Shown here: positions 49,182 through 61,085 of the stretch, one piece after another | Layout of the letters: every line of letters starts with the position of its first letter | How positions within the stretch are numbered: position 1 is the stretch's first letter | From: Prinia subflava | Lineage: Eukaryota > Chordata > Aves > Passeriformes > Cisticolidae | Assembly (NCBI RefSeq): GCF_021018805.1 | Contig: NC_086251.1 | Span: forward strand, 19,945,098 to 20,009,097 | Length of the DNA stretch: 64,000 nt | Direction: 5' to 3' | Notes under the pieces: generated by a model | The model's database searches: none | What the model was told of the DNA's origin: nothing | What the model saw: the letters and a program-made list of their open reading frames with translations, nothing else | Position numbers and translations under genes: made by a program

Positions 49182-50115
49182 GAGCCCCGGGCGCCCTCTG
49201 CTCCCGGGCGGGCCGGAGTCACCCAGCCTGCCGCCTCGGTGTCCCGTAGTCGCTGCGACTGCCGGGGACGGGGGAAGTACTGCCTGCCTGCCGGGGCTGT
49301 CGAGAGGAGCGATTAATTCGCTCTGTCAAGATCTCTGAAGATGCAGAGCGCAATCGGTATAATTACGGCCCAGTTCCACTCCAGGACTCTGCCCCCAGAC
49401 TTGGAAAAATGAGACAGTTCAGCATCTTCAGTGCTTTCCTTAATTCTCTTCGTGCACTCGCCCTCATAAGAGACCCCATAGGAAAGCAGTCTTTTGTCTT
49501 GATTGGGGTCGAGTAACTTTTTTCCTTCCAACGAAGGCAGGCGGAATTTTTTTTTACTTATTATTCCTTTTGCAACGGCATATATAAGTATGAATGTTGA
49601 TGTTCACAGACCAAGAACTGATTGCACAATAGGGGACCCCCTAACTAGCAAAACTGCCCTATTTATGAAAATTGTTTCCTACCAATTTTCTTTAACGAGA
49701 GTGAACCTTTCCACTGATTGTTAAATCCTGTTGATGAGAAATGTATAGGAAGCCCGTGTTCCCTTTGTTCTTAGTTTTTTTGTGGATTCATTGGGTTAAA
49801 CTGCTCTGATTCTTCAGGGTTTGTTTGTAATCATCACCATCATAATTTCATCTCACCAGTAAAGTTACTGACTAATGGGTCGCACAAGAAGATTTCCATT
49901 TTTTAAAAATATTGCCAGTGCTAAGACTTCGACACAATAGTTAAAGCAGAGGAAAAACTGTTTCATGCACTTTACTTTGACTTCTTAATATTTTTTTTAT
50001 AGAAGACCTTTTTATTTTACGAAGTCTGCCTTTTATGTACATTATATATGTTCGTAAACTTTTCTGTAACATACTAAAGAAACTGATATTTCAGTAAAGT
50101 GTATTAATGTTTTGC
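49182..50115 (+). other. FJX1: Probable FJX1 3'UTR
   Basis: After the stop the sequence stays GC-rich to about 49290 and then becomes AT-rich. The block at about 49980-50110 has T-rich runs, a TGTACATTATATATG word and then AGTAAA at 50093-50098 followed by a GT/T-rich stretch, which looks like a polyadenylation region using a variant hexamer. Full AATAAA hexamers occur only later, at 50734-50739 and 51479-51484, and would give longer transcripts. The end is inferred. Confidence 0.5.
50093..50098 (+). terminator. FJX1: Candidate FJX1 poly(A) signal (AGTAAA variant)
   Basis: AGTAAA is a known functional variant of AATAAA. It is followed within 10-30 bases by a GTATTAATGTTTTGCC and GTGG-type downstream element. 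The total transcript length would resemble the roughly 2.4-kb FJX1 gene of mammals. Confidence 0.4.
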
Positions 50116-52548
50116 CTTCTGTGGCCTGGATGTTTGCCTGAGCTTTGACAGGGAAGCATGCATCTCCTCAGTCTTTCCTGATGAGCAGAGGCCACCACTT
50201 CACAGCTTGTCACTACACTGAACAGAACAAACTTCTACTCATTCCCTCTGAGGCAAGGAGGGGTAGAGTTAAGCTTTCAAACACTACTCTCATTCCTAGG
50301 TGTCCCTGAAAGGGGAAAAGCTCTTGGAGTGGCTGAAGCAGTGTGAGTACTTCAGCTGAATAGACATTTATCTGGTTTTCAAAGGCTGAAATGGGCTGCC
50401 TTGGCTAACCCCGAGATAACTGAAGTGGTTATTTCAGCAAACTGATAGAGCTGCTGTGGGCTAGCTGCTCTCAGCCTTCTGGGGTGCTGGGACTGGACAC
50501 CAGCGTGGTGCAGGTCATGTCAGCTGTTCTTGCTCCAGAGGCTTGGCCAGGGATGGCAGTCGCCTTCGGTGGTGTTCATACAGTCTTCCCATTTTGGTTA
50601 TATTCGCAATGAGGAGATTAAGGCAGAATTGAAGAATGGGAAGGCTTTTAAATCATGCTGAAATAGTTGGTGGAGTGGGTTTTTTTCCTACAGACTTTTG
50701 TTCTAGGGCAAAGTAGTAGCAGTAGATGTGCAAAATAAAATATTGGGATCTCTTGCTTGCTTTTTTAAATGTACCAGTATTCATAGGAGAGGCCATTGTA
50801 TGGCTCAAAATAACAGCCAGAATAAGGACAAAGGATAAAGTAATCCTTTTTAGACCCCAAATGCCAGTATATATCTTGCTATAATCAAACAGCAGCATAA
50901 TCTCTTCTACATCTGGAGAGGCAGCTCCTGATGAAGGCAGCAGCATGCCCCAGTGGCTGCTGTAGTGCAAGTAGGTGCTGTTTTCAGTGTCGAGCTCTAA
51001 CCCTCCCTTGAACCCTGGGAGGGCTGTGCATTCCTACCTGCAGGAGGTCTTCAGTCTTAATATTCATTATTTAGATTAAACTTCCCATAAAGATAATTTT
51101 CATTGGCCATTACAGTGTTGCTCGGGGGGGGAAATTTTTTTAATAAGACAACAGTTTTACAAACAAAATTAATGTTTGATTAATTAGATCTGTTAGATAC
51201 TGCATCTTTGTGTATGAGTATTTATTTCAAAATGTCCCAGCAGCCTGCAAGACTAGCTTTCATTCAGCTGCTGAACTGTCAAGGCTCTCTATTGAACTTG
51301 TATTTATAGTTCACTGCATTTATCTCTACGAACAATGCACAGAATCCCATGTGACATTCCCCTGTCATTTACATGATAATACACAACTTAACTGTAATTC
51401 TCAATTCTTCTTAGCATTGGTTTGTAACTCGAATGCAGCAGTTTCTGTCACGTTCACCTCATGAAAATATATTTAAATAATAAACTGCTGGCATACGTTT
51501 TAAACCTCTGCGAAGAGCAAACTGCTGTGCCACAAGCATCTAAGGTTTTATTTCTGTTTAAGTACTTCTATAGTTATGGCACAACTGTGGCTTTGATGGC
51601 TAATGGGAAGTAAATCTCATTTGCAACGTCTTTAGAGCCAGAGCCTAGATAATTACCTTTTTCAAGAAGAAACATGATTTCCTATTTGGAGACTGGTAAC
51701 TACCTCAAGTTATATATAAGTTACATGTTCAAAAATGGTGTCGTTGTAGGTTGGTGTGAAACTAGAGATGCTGTGCTAGGGAAGGAGTGCCCTGGGAAAT
51801 GTGTCCATTCCAAAAAGAATGGACAAAACTAGCACAGATGGATGATGATACTTCACTTTGTTGATCTATTTTATTCTTCTGGTGCAGATCATCTTCTGTA
51901 AAAGCTTTAAGTTGTCATTATATTAAGGCAAAATTACTCTTTCCTGTGTGATTTCTTTAAGGCAACCAGTGCTTTGTAAATCAGTGGTCTCATACACTTT
52001 TTGCATGGTATTTTAGCTATATGTTCTGTCTTACATTTGACTATCCTACAGAACCAAGGGATGAAACTCTAAAAGTTGATGTATAATTTCAGTGGCATTC
52101 ATCTAACTCTGCTTACTTCCAGTAGAGTTTCCTTTGAGTCAGAGTAATGAGACAGGCAAGGAAGGCCATTGAGAACAGGAAAATTTCAGGACCTGAAAGC
52201 TGTGAGTAGAAGGTTGTCAGTAGTAGGATTGGCAGCCACTCAGCCACTCAGCACCTTACCAGAGGCTCAAGGAAGTGTCTGCATAGCCCGTATCAGAATA
52301 GAGCTGTAGGGCTTTAGACCTCTCTCAGTAGAACACTTAAGGATGCACTTCCCACTGTGTTTCACAGGCTTTCTATAGAGTATGTGTTGCCAAGGTGGGC
52401 TGCACTGGTGCCTTGGTCAAATGTGGCCTCTTGCACAGATCTGAAGAGGCTGGGTGGGAGTCACAGCCCAGATGTGGTCTGGGTCTGTCCCAAATGTGAG
52501 ACAGGAGTCTGACTCCTGTCTGTTTAACTGATAACGCAAGCTTCAGGG

Positions 52549-52630
52549 GAAAAAAAAAACAAACCAAAGAACCCCAAAACAAAACAAAACCAACAGCAAA
52601 AAAAAAAAAACAAACCCCAAAACAAAACAG
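52549..52630. repeat. A-rich / (CAAAA)n low-complexity tract
   Basis: Poly-A runs alternating with CAAAACAAAACAAAACC words over about 80 bases. No SINE or LINE body is recognised beside it. Confidence 0.9.
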
Positions 52631-55340
52631 GAAAAGTATCTAGAGAGGATGTATTTAAATGCACTGCATTCAGTCCTCTATTTCTGTATGTTTCCCCAGT
52701 TAAATTCAGAATGACTCTCCTGATTTTTTTCTTGCATTGGAATCTCAGGAGGGTTAGGAATCTGCTGTAGGGTTAGGTGGTTGCTGATACTCCCAGCTTG
52801 AGTTCGTAGTCACTGGGACAGTATCTCCAAACATTAGCACAGTGAAAGGAGGACTGAGTTCACAGTTTTTGAGAACTAAAGGATATCAAAATTGTACGTG
52901 TAGTGGCTCCTGCACCCCCAGGATACACCAAACAGCAAAGCCTGTGAATTCAGTGGGGTTCGCACTTGGTGGAAAAAGCAAGAAGGTTGTTTGCAGCACA
53001 AATCTCCTTTTTGCTTCTGTTTACATTTGAAGTAATTTCCATTATGGATTTAATTTCAGTGTGGATTTCTCTCTGAGAATTTCCTTCACAGCTTGAGAGG
53101 CTCTTCCCAGGTGCAAGTGCCCTTACCTCTCACACAGAGCAGCTGCCCTGGGGATGGAGCTGTGTTGACCTCTGGTGCCAGGCTTCACTGCCCTGCTGAG
53201 GCTGTGTCAGCCCATTCAAAGATTGGGGAAGTAGCTCGGGGCCAGTGGAAGACAGTGAAAATATAGTTAGTAACACTTTGACTCACTGGTTATACAGCAT
53301 GCTCTTGACATCACCAGCATATTTTTTTGCTTTCCCTTTGAAGTTTGATGCCTTTTTTAATGTTAATAAACTTAGAATTATCTCACTGACATTACTAGGT
53401 GGTCCAGGGCTGCGAGATATGAGATTATATTAAAACTTAATCCCATTTTGCATGTTATTCCTACTTTGCAACCATAGCATGAAATTTAATCACTCCTTTA
53501 GAGCTGTGCTCCCTGGGTTAAATGTGGCAAAGCTCTTAGGGGAGGAGGCTGGGCTGCTCAGTAAGCAGTGACTGCTGGGCACCCACAGAGCTCCTGCTGC
53601 TCTCAGTGACCTAGAAAACCTTTTACCTTCCTGGCTTGGGTGCTAATATAGCTCTCCCTTCTGAAGCAATGGATGCTCATCTGAGCAGAAGTTACTTCCC
53701 AATGGGGTAACTGTTATTTTATAGTGAATCAATTGGTGTTTTAACAAACATGATCACTCCCACACTCAGGGACTTTTTAATCTGAGTGTACTTTGGCCAT
53801 GGGGCAGGAAGAAGGTGTTATACCTATGATGTCCTAACACCCTTCTGTGCTGTGGCTTCCATTGCCTGCTCCAGTGCTGGATGAGTTTATGGGAAAGGAC
53901 ACACACAAGCCTGCATGAATCAGGACTGCTGCTGTGTGCAGGTGTGAAAGGAGCTGTGCAGATGGAGACTGATCTCATCTGAAAGAAAATCAGTGCTGTA
54001 CTCAAGGAAAAGAGTTCTGGCTGGATTATTGGAGGATGAACAACAATAATAGGACAACAAAGAGGGTCTGACATTGCAAATGGATTGACTGGTTTTGCAT
54101 GATTCTGCTATTCAGCCACTTCCTGTGGGGTTTGGGTTGAGGGATTTGTGTGTGGGGCACTTGCTCCATTTCCACAAGAAAACAAACACAAGGGAAGACT
54201 GACTGCAAAATGCAGTGATTGCTGATGCAGGGAAAATTGTGCAGACATTCTGAAGACCCAGACCCTTCCAGTTCCTGTCCCAAGGAGAGATACACAGGTA
54301 AGGGGATTTCAGGTGGAATACAAACAGAATGCAAGCTGGTTACAGGGACAATATAGTTGGGGAGATTTAAATTGTACTGCCAGGATGTCACCATGCTTGT
54401 CCAGCCTCTGTCACCTGGGTGTTTTAAAGGGACACACTGTCCAGCCAGTCTTTGGTGTCAATCCAGCAGAATGTGTTTCATAAAAAAGTAGTCAAAGGCC
54501 TAAAAATTAAAAAAAGAAAAAGAAAAAAAACAGTTGAGGCACTTTAAAGCAGGCAAATTCCATCCAGATGCTGGGACCAAGCAGCAAACATCCTTTGATG
54601 AAATTGGATGGCTCCAGAAATAGTGTCCCCCACACAGCCCCTTTCTCTACCTTCTGTGACAGGTTTCTTGCAACAGCCTCTGAAATGGGCCTTTTTGAGG
54701 CAGTCTGTGCACAGAATAAGGAGAAAAACAGGTACCAGGAGATTTTTGGCACTTCTGGTACAGAGGACCTGTATTTTCCTTGTGTAGACCATTGGCAACT
54801 AGTCATCTTGAAAGAACAGGCTCATTTTCAAAATATTTCATTAAATGTTTTACTTGTCAGGTGGATTTCAGCCTATGTAACATTATGCATGCTCAATGAT
54901 TTTTATTGCCTTTAGCATTTTATTTAACCAATTCAGTATCATTTGCCAAAACTCATGAAGTACTTTCCCCATTCTGAGTTTTGAGCAGTTCGGTAAAAAC
55001 TCTCTTTTGATGCCATAGAATCCATTATATAACTTAATATCCAAGTATGTAACAGTTCAGGTTTTCCCAAACTATTTGGACTAGAGGATGCTGTCAACCT
55101 TGGGGCATCCTCAGATCTTACTTATATCTGCAGCTGTGTGATGGTGAGGATGAAGAGGTTTGAGATCAGTGTAGTTTTGTGTGAGGAGTGAGGCTGGGAT
55201 GGTCTCTTTGTTGCTGCCACTGGCTGCTCCTTATGTTCCCCAAAAGTACATGCAAGAAGTTTAAATTACTGTTGCACTGTATGGTCTGAGTTGATTTTCC
55301 TGTTTTGACTAAAATGTAGCTGAAGGGTTTTGTTCCTGAA

Positions 55341-55440
55341 AAGGCAAAAAGGAACTGTTTTAAGTGTTGATGTCCATAATGTCCCAGAAGTATCTCCCAG
55401 AAGGCAAAAAGGAACTGTTTTAAGTGTTGATGTCCATAAT
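55341..55440. repeat. 40-bp exact repeat at 60-bp period
   Basis: The same 40 bases, beginning AAGGCAAAAAGGAACTG and ending GATGTCCATAAT, occur at 55341-55380 and 55401-55440 with no mismatch. The 20-base spacer (GTCCCAGAAG...CTCCCAG) differs from the flanks on either side. A local duplication is the simplest reading, and perfect identity suggests it is recent. Confidence 0.97.
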
Positions 55441-56590
55441 ATCCTGCCTCCCACCACTGTCCCTCCCTAAAAAACTCCCGCTTCTGTCAAAAGCCTTCTC
55501 CCCTCATAGTGGGATTTTAAAAAATGCATTGCAGTGAAGCCAGACAGGCATTTACCTCAAGTCATAGCAATACAGTAATGCCCCCCAGTAATGAGGTAAG
55601 GAAGAAACACATTTTTTATCAGTATCTCCAACCCCAGCACAAAAAAAGGAAGGTGTATTTCTGCATAATGTATGTTTCAGTCAGAAAAGTCATAATTTTT
55701 TAATGCCCCTGTTCTGTCAGTTTCTTTTTTGTGTCCTGCTGTGGGGTAAAGAGCATTAATAAACTATGGTTTCAAGTTGCTGTTTTGAATATTTTTTAGC
55801 CATACATGGTTTCTTGTAGGCAAGCCGGAAGTCTGCTCCCAGAATTTAAGTGATTGCAGTTAGTTAATTTGCTTTAGTTTAGCTGGGTCACCTTTATCAC
55901 CTCTGAAGTTTTTTATGTCCTTTATTGTATTCAAGCTAAGGGGAGGTAATTGCTTCATTTGTTTTTTTGAAAACATACAGGGTTTGCTTATCAGAAAAAG
56001 AGTTACTTTTTATTTTTTAATAGCACAGTTCAAAGTAAGGTGGCACATATTATGGATGAACCTGGATGCAAGAATCTGAAGGATGTTAATGGTATTATTT
56101 CCTTTCATACCAGCTACCCCACAAGGCAACTGCCCAGTGGAGTTATTCCTGGTTTGATAGTCATCAGAGATCAAAATTAAACCCTCTGTTTGTGGTTTGT
56201 TAAATGCAAGTAACACACTAAAGTATTTTCTGATTTACAGCCTGCAGGCATAAGAACACGAATTTCCATTCAGTTTCAATGGAAAAACTGGTCATGAGTA
56301 TGTCCAAAATGAGTGTTATTTAAGACATGCTTTTAGAAACAACAAGGGGAACTGACAGTGGAGCCTCTTGCTCCTTTCTTTGTTGACTAACCCAGCAGAC
56401 TGCCAGCTGACCAGAGCCAGCTGTGAGAGTCAGGATGGCAGGAGGTTTTGAGAACAACTCTAGCAAGAAATAGTTCAGGTTGTGCCAAAAATGAAGCCAT
56501 CATCTTCTAGCTCATAAAAACAGTCAAGATGAGTGGTTGGAGCTGATAGAGTTAAATGGATGCTCCTGGGTTGCCTTCTGTTTTTCTTTA

Positions 56591-56738
56591 ATCACAGAAT
56601 CACAGAATGGAAAAGGTAGGAAGGGACCACTGGAGGTCATCTAGTCCAACCTACCGGCTCAAGCAGGTCCCCTCGATGATGTTACTCAGGATTCTGTCCA
56701 GACACCTTTTGAAGATCTCTGGGGAAGGCGACATTCTT
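56591..56738 (-). mobile_element. CR1 LINE 3' end fragment
   Basis: Begins with the reverse-complement terminal repeat (ATCACAGAATCACAGAATGG), then GGAAGGGACCACTGGAGGTC, ATCTAGTCCAACC and CAAGCAGGTCC, ending near GAAGATCTCTGGGGAAGGCG. Sense strand on minus, short and 5'-truncated. Fairly well preserved compared with the copy at 25077. Confidence 0.92.
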
Positions 56739-57109
56739 CTTTAATAAAAAAATAAATAATTACCCCTCCTTAGGTTTCTGTTAGTGCTTCAGGTGATTAA
56801 AACAAAATTAGAAATATAATTCAGTTATCAGTGAATAGTCTGGAAAGTTATTTTACTAGTGTGTTGCTCCTCCCAGTCAAGGTACATAAATGAGGCAGTT
56901 TTTGTCAATAATGAGTCTCCAGGCAATTTCATTTTCTAAACCCCTCCTAAACAATCAGGGCAGTGCAGTAACTGCAATCAGTATTCTCTGAAATGAAGTT
57001 ATACCCATACATGTAATTGAAATTAATCATGTATTTTATAAAAGAGAATATTTAGGATTTTTTTCTCATAAATCCTAACAAACAGGCTACAATTTTTTTC
57101 CTCTTTCAG
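56739..57109. other. AT-rich unique sequence
   Basis: No gene or named repeat. It ends in a long pyrimidine tract and CAG (TTTTTTTCCTCTTTCAG), which could act as a splice acceptor for the candidate exon that follows. Confidence 0.6.
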
Positions 57110-57268
57110 ACTGTCAGGTTTAGCTCCTTTATGCTGAAGGCAGAGGAGACAACTGCTTCATGTGACAACATCTATTTCCGATTAAACAGCACGGCAATCC
57201 CTTTCTGTCTTAGCAGTGCTTTTGGTGACATCAGGAAGGTTGTCTCTGATCAAAGAGGCATGGTACAG
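57110..57268 (+). other. Candidate unannotated exon (53 codons)
   Basis: A stretch of exactly 159 bases lies between a strong acceptor-like tract (poly-pyrimidine then CAG at 57109) and CAG followed by GTAGGC. The frame starting at the first base is open throughout and reads TVRFSSFMLKAEETTASC, DNIYFRLNSTAIPFCLSSAF, GDIRKVVSDQRGMVQ; the other two frames have stops. I do not recognise the peptide. A noncoding-RNA exon or chance are both possible, and chance is likely given 64 kb of sequence. Confidence 0.2.
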
Positions 57269-58984
57269 GTAGGCTACTTACTGAACTATGGATCTAAGGC
57301 TTGGTTGCTTCATGGGTGATGTGCTGATGCGTTGTGAGTGTATGGACAGTTTGGGTTAGTATGTAGATCACTGTTGCATATGCAGAAATTGATGTGAATT
57401 GTGACACCAGTGAATTCAGGTGTTAGAGAGCTTCTGTTTCGCACTGGGAGAAGAAACCCTCTAGGATCAGCCCCAGACAACCATCTCCCTTCCTCCACCT
57501 TCACCTCCCCCCTCTTCAGCTGAAAATAAATGTTTGAGTCACAGAGCAAGCCAAAGCAAATTCAGGCAGGATCAAAACAGGTGGCCCATGGAGCTGCAAG
57601 GTCTGTGCTAACCCCATTGTAATCCTGTGTCAGCAGAGTGGCAGCTGGTGCAGAGGGTGGAGCTGGGTGGCTCCAGGAGCAGTCACCCTGTTTGCCTCTG
57701 GCACAGCACCATGTGCTCTGTGCTGGCCACATCACCAGCTGTGCTGGGGGCCAGGAGCTGGGACAGGCACAGCTCTCTTCCTTCACAAGAGAGAAACCTG
57801 ACACACAATCTCTCGCAGGTACTAAGTGACCAAAAAATAGTTGTTTCTGTAAATTTCCTAATGTAAGGTATCTTCTTGCTTCAGACTTGGTGCTTTTCCC
57901 TGCCAGGATAATTTTCAACACTTCAGCAGCTAACACTTCAGCTCCTTAAGACATAGTTTGACCTATGGTGGGAAGCAAAAGTACAAGGATCCACCAGGAA
58001 AAAAGGAGACATCCTGCAAGTCAAGGCTGCAGCTGTGAGCAGCCCAGCTGAAGTTTGCAGTCCTCGCCAGTGGAAAGGCTGGAATAGGGGCACTGCCAAA
58101 GCATAGAGGTGGGATGGCTGCTTCTGCAAGAGGCTCAGCAGAGTCCAGCCAGCAGGGAGGAGCAGGCTCCAACAAACTCGTCTGTTCGGATGGCATTGAA
58201 AATGCTTAAATCCATATGATCTGGAAAGAGAACTGGAGCGTATTGACTCCTCACTTTGTTCAAAGTGCTCAACTCCTTTACCATCCAGGTAATTTTTGCT
58301 GCTGCCCACACTTTGCTTCAAGTTCTCAGATGTCTCTGATGTTCACACATGCTGATACATGTTATACAAGTCTGCCTGTCCCAGGGTCATGCTCCCTCCT
58401 CTTTGCTGCTCTGCATTAGAAGGACCTACCCACACACATGCCCCAAAAACACCAACTAGAGTGGTAAGAAACACAACGTGCTCTTTTCTGTTGAAATGCA
58501 AATAAGTGTTTTCCTCATTGTAATTTTTCAATCTGCTGTCATTTTAATGATACCCATCCATTTCTTTCAATTCCAGCAACTATCAGTATGTTCAGAGTCA
58601 TCAAGAGAATTCTTTCTCAAAAGAAAAGTATACTCACTGAAAAACTTTAAAAATTATCCTCCCTGATATGAATTACTCACAAAGCTTGTTAATATTTCAG
58701 TTCTCCGTTTGCATAATAGCTGAAAAATATAGGTGTGCCAGATGGAGTCTTTTGTGCATTAGAAATTACAGAATTTTGACTTCTAACATTTCAGATGTGC
58801 ATACATCTTCCTGAAATTGTTGGGAAAGGGCATATACAAGAAAAGCATTTCCAACATCTCTGAACAGCTGCCAAGAATCTAAGATATAGCATGGATGCAT
58901 AATAAAGAATAATATTCATGCTTAATGATAATGGCATGGACTATTCAGAGACAATAAATTTGGGTGGTAATATTGATGATGTGC

Positions 58985-59110
58985 TTTGAACTTTTGCATA
59001 GCATTTCATGATGGTTTCAAAGCATTTTATGAAGATGAGTTAGGCATCACAGGGCTCTTGTGGCATGTGTCTTACTTCTCTTGTGTTACAGAGAGAAAAA
59101 CAGGTATGAA
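58985..59110 (-). repeat. Possible MIR-like SINE relic
   Basis: Landmarks CATAGCATTTCATGATGG, AAAGCATTTTATGAAGATGA and GTTAGGCATCACAG followed by TTACAGAGAGAAAAACAGG resemble the reverse-complement MIR tail and core (agcgctttacaaa, taagcatcat, tttacagatgggaaac). Highly diverged. Confidence 0.35.
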
Positions 59111-60964
59111 GAAACCATGAGAGGATGTTGCATGGCACTGGCAGAGCCAGAGCACCCAGCTTAGCAGGAAAACAAGGCCAGTGATGGGTGAGCTCCAGCA
59201 CTGAAAGTGGAAATGAGCAAAGGCAAACCTTGCACCCATGTGGCCAAGACTTGGACACAGGGGTTTTGTACCAGCCATGCTGTGCAGGCAGCAGCACTCT
59301 CTCACTTCAGTGGAGCTCTCAGTGCTGCTGGCTGGCGGGAGCCTTCGCCATCTGCCACGGGCAGGAGGGGCCCTTGTTCGTGGCCCCTCCGGGGACCCAC
59401 TTCCCCAGAGCTGGCAGCTGGCGGCTCAGGCTGCCTGCGCTGCTGCCAGGAGCCAGCAGAAAGCTCTCTCCTGCTGCTTGGCTTCCCCCACACCTCTGCC
59501 CTTGATGGAGCAGCACAGCCACATTGAAGAGCTCTCCTTGTTTGACAGGCTTCAGGCTAAAGAAGGGGGATTATAGATACAAGCTTCATCCTTGCATAAT
59601 TGCAAGTAAAAGAAAACTGAGACATCTTTGTCTCATATTTCTCCCGGACTCCTTATGTGGCACATGCCTTGAAGGGCAGTGATGTAAATTCAGTGGAATA
59701 ACCCAACTTCAAGTACTTCTCAGTACCCAGATGAATGATTTCCCCCCATATTTAGAGCAGATCTTTCTGTTCTTAATGAGCACACATGTGCCATCAATGT
59801 CTCACATACCTACTTCTGTTGTCTTCTGGAATCCTGACCCCAGAAAGATGGCTTAATACACAGTTTTAAAGTATGCTATAAAATCTATGAGGTTTTACCC
59901 AGCAGTGCTGTATTAACTGCACACATTTTCTGAGAGGACTGTGCTCTTTGTGCCTGCCTTTGCTAGCAATGAGATAGAGCATCTTTGGATACAGTATTAA
60001 CAAGAGACCAGGAAGAAGCTCTGTGCTGGTGAAGCCATTCAGGTCAAGCTTTTCCTCTCTGCTGTTGACCCAGGAATGCCAGGATTGCAATGTGCAGGTG
60101 GGAGCTTGCACAGTTGTTAGTCCAGTGTGATGCTCTCATCCCTCTGGGGTTGTCTCTGGGCTTCTTCTTCTGGTACCAGGTGGTGTCCACTCCTATCTGC
60201 CACTGGCTGGCCGTGAAATGGGTTTCCTTTGCCTCAGCAGGGGCACACACAGCCCCTCAGCACACCTGACTCCAAGCTGTTCCTGGAAGAGCAGATCTTT
60301 AAAGATGAAATTTGAAAATTTGTGAAGGAGTCAGTGCAACATTATATATTAGCACAGGCATGTTCTCTTACAGGAGGCATGGTAATGACTTGAACAGATT
60401 CGGTATTTCAGTGCCCTTTCTTTATGTGGATGAAGATAGACATTCAACTAGGAAATGATTTTTCCACTGCCTTGCTGTTGATGTAGGAATTTGCACTTTA
60501 TGTGGATCGTAATGACTGTAAAATTAAACCTTACAAGAAATGTATAGTTTTATGCATTTTACTCATACTCTATTTGTGTAAATAAAACTCTAGGGAGAAA
60601 GCAGAAGAAAATCAGGGCATTTTATATTGTTGACTACCTAATTTAATCACTGTTTCCAACTTCAGAATAACTGGGTTTGAAAAAAAAGCCCAAACGTTTA
60701 TTAAGACAAAAGAATGAATTTAAATCACCAAACATAGGTGATGCTTCTGTAGTTCATCAGATTTCAAATACAATTTTATCACAAATGTCACCTAATATTA
60801 GCAAAAATTTCCAGGGTTCAGGAACACAGGAAGGACCTTCTTTTGTTTTAAACCGCTGCAGCTTGAAAACTGATTTTCTAGCTTTCTACCAGTAGAAGTC
60901 AGATCAGAATCATGTTTAGAATATTAATAGTCCAAAATATAAATATTTGATAATGCTTGATAGG

Positions 60965-61085
60965 TTTTTATGTTGTTGTTGTTGTTTTGTTATGATTTTT
61001 TGTTGTTTATGGGGTTGGGGGTTTTTTGAGTTTTGGAGTTTTTTTGTAGGTTTTTTTTTTGAGTGAGGTATTGGTTGTGGTTTTT
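60965..61085. repeat. T/G-rich low-complexity tract
   Basis: A strand-asymmetric run of GTTGTTGTTG, TTTTTTG, GGGGTTGGGGG and GGTTTTTTTTTTG words on plus with almost no C. No repeat family assigned. Confidence 0.85.

Larger units (their letters stand above)
46840..49290. promoter_or_regulatory. FJX1: FJX1 CpG island (promoter plus gene body)
   Basis: A CpG island of more than 2 kb covering the putative promoter, 5'UTR and whole CDS of FJX1. In the upstream part I see a GGGGCGGG Sp1-type box at 47662-47669 and a CACGTG E-box at 47694-47699. No TATA box is evident, as is usual for island promoters. The transcription start is not located. Dense GC leaves long stop-free frames on both strands here. 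Confidence 0.88.
50116..56590. other. Intergenic region downstream of FJX1
   Basis: No supported exon. It holds two further AATAAA hexamers (50734, 51479), A-rich low complexity at about 52549-52630 and 54507-54531, and a 40-bp repeat pair at 55341-55440. The stretch at 51060-51480 is AT-rich, repeat-free and looks constrained by eye, but I cannot test that. Confidence 0.6.

Noticed and set aside
48302..49249. 315-codon plus-strand frame overlapping FJX1 in another frame
   Set aside because: Shadow frame of FJX1 caused by GC-rich codons; the FJX1 frame carries all conserved motifs.
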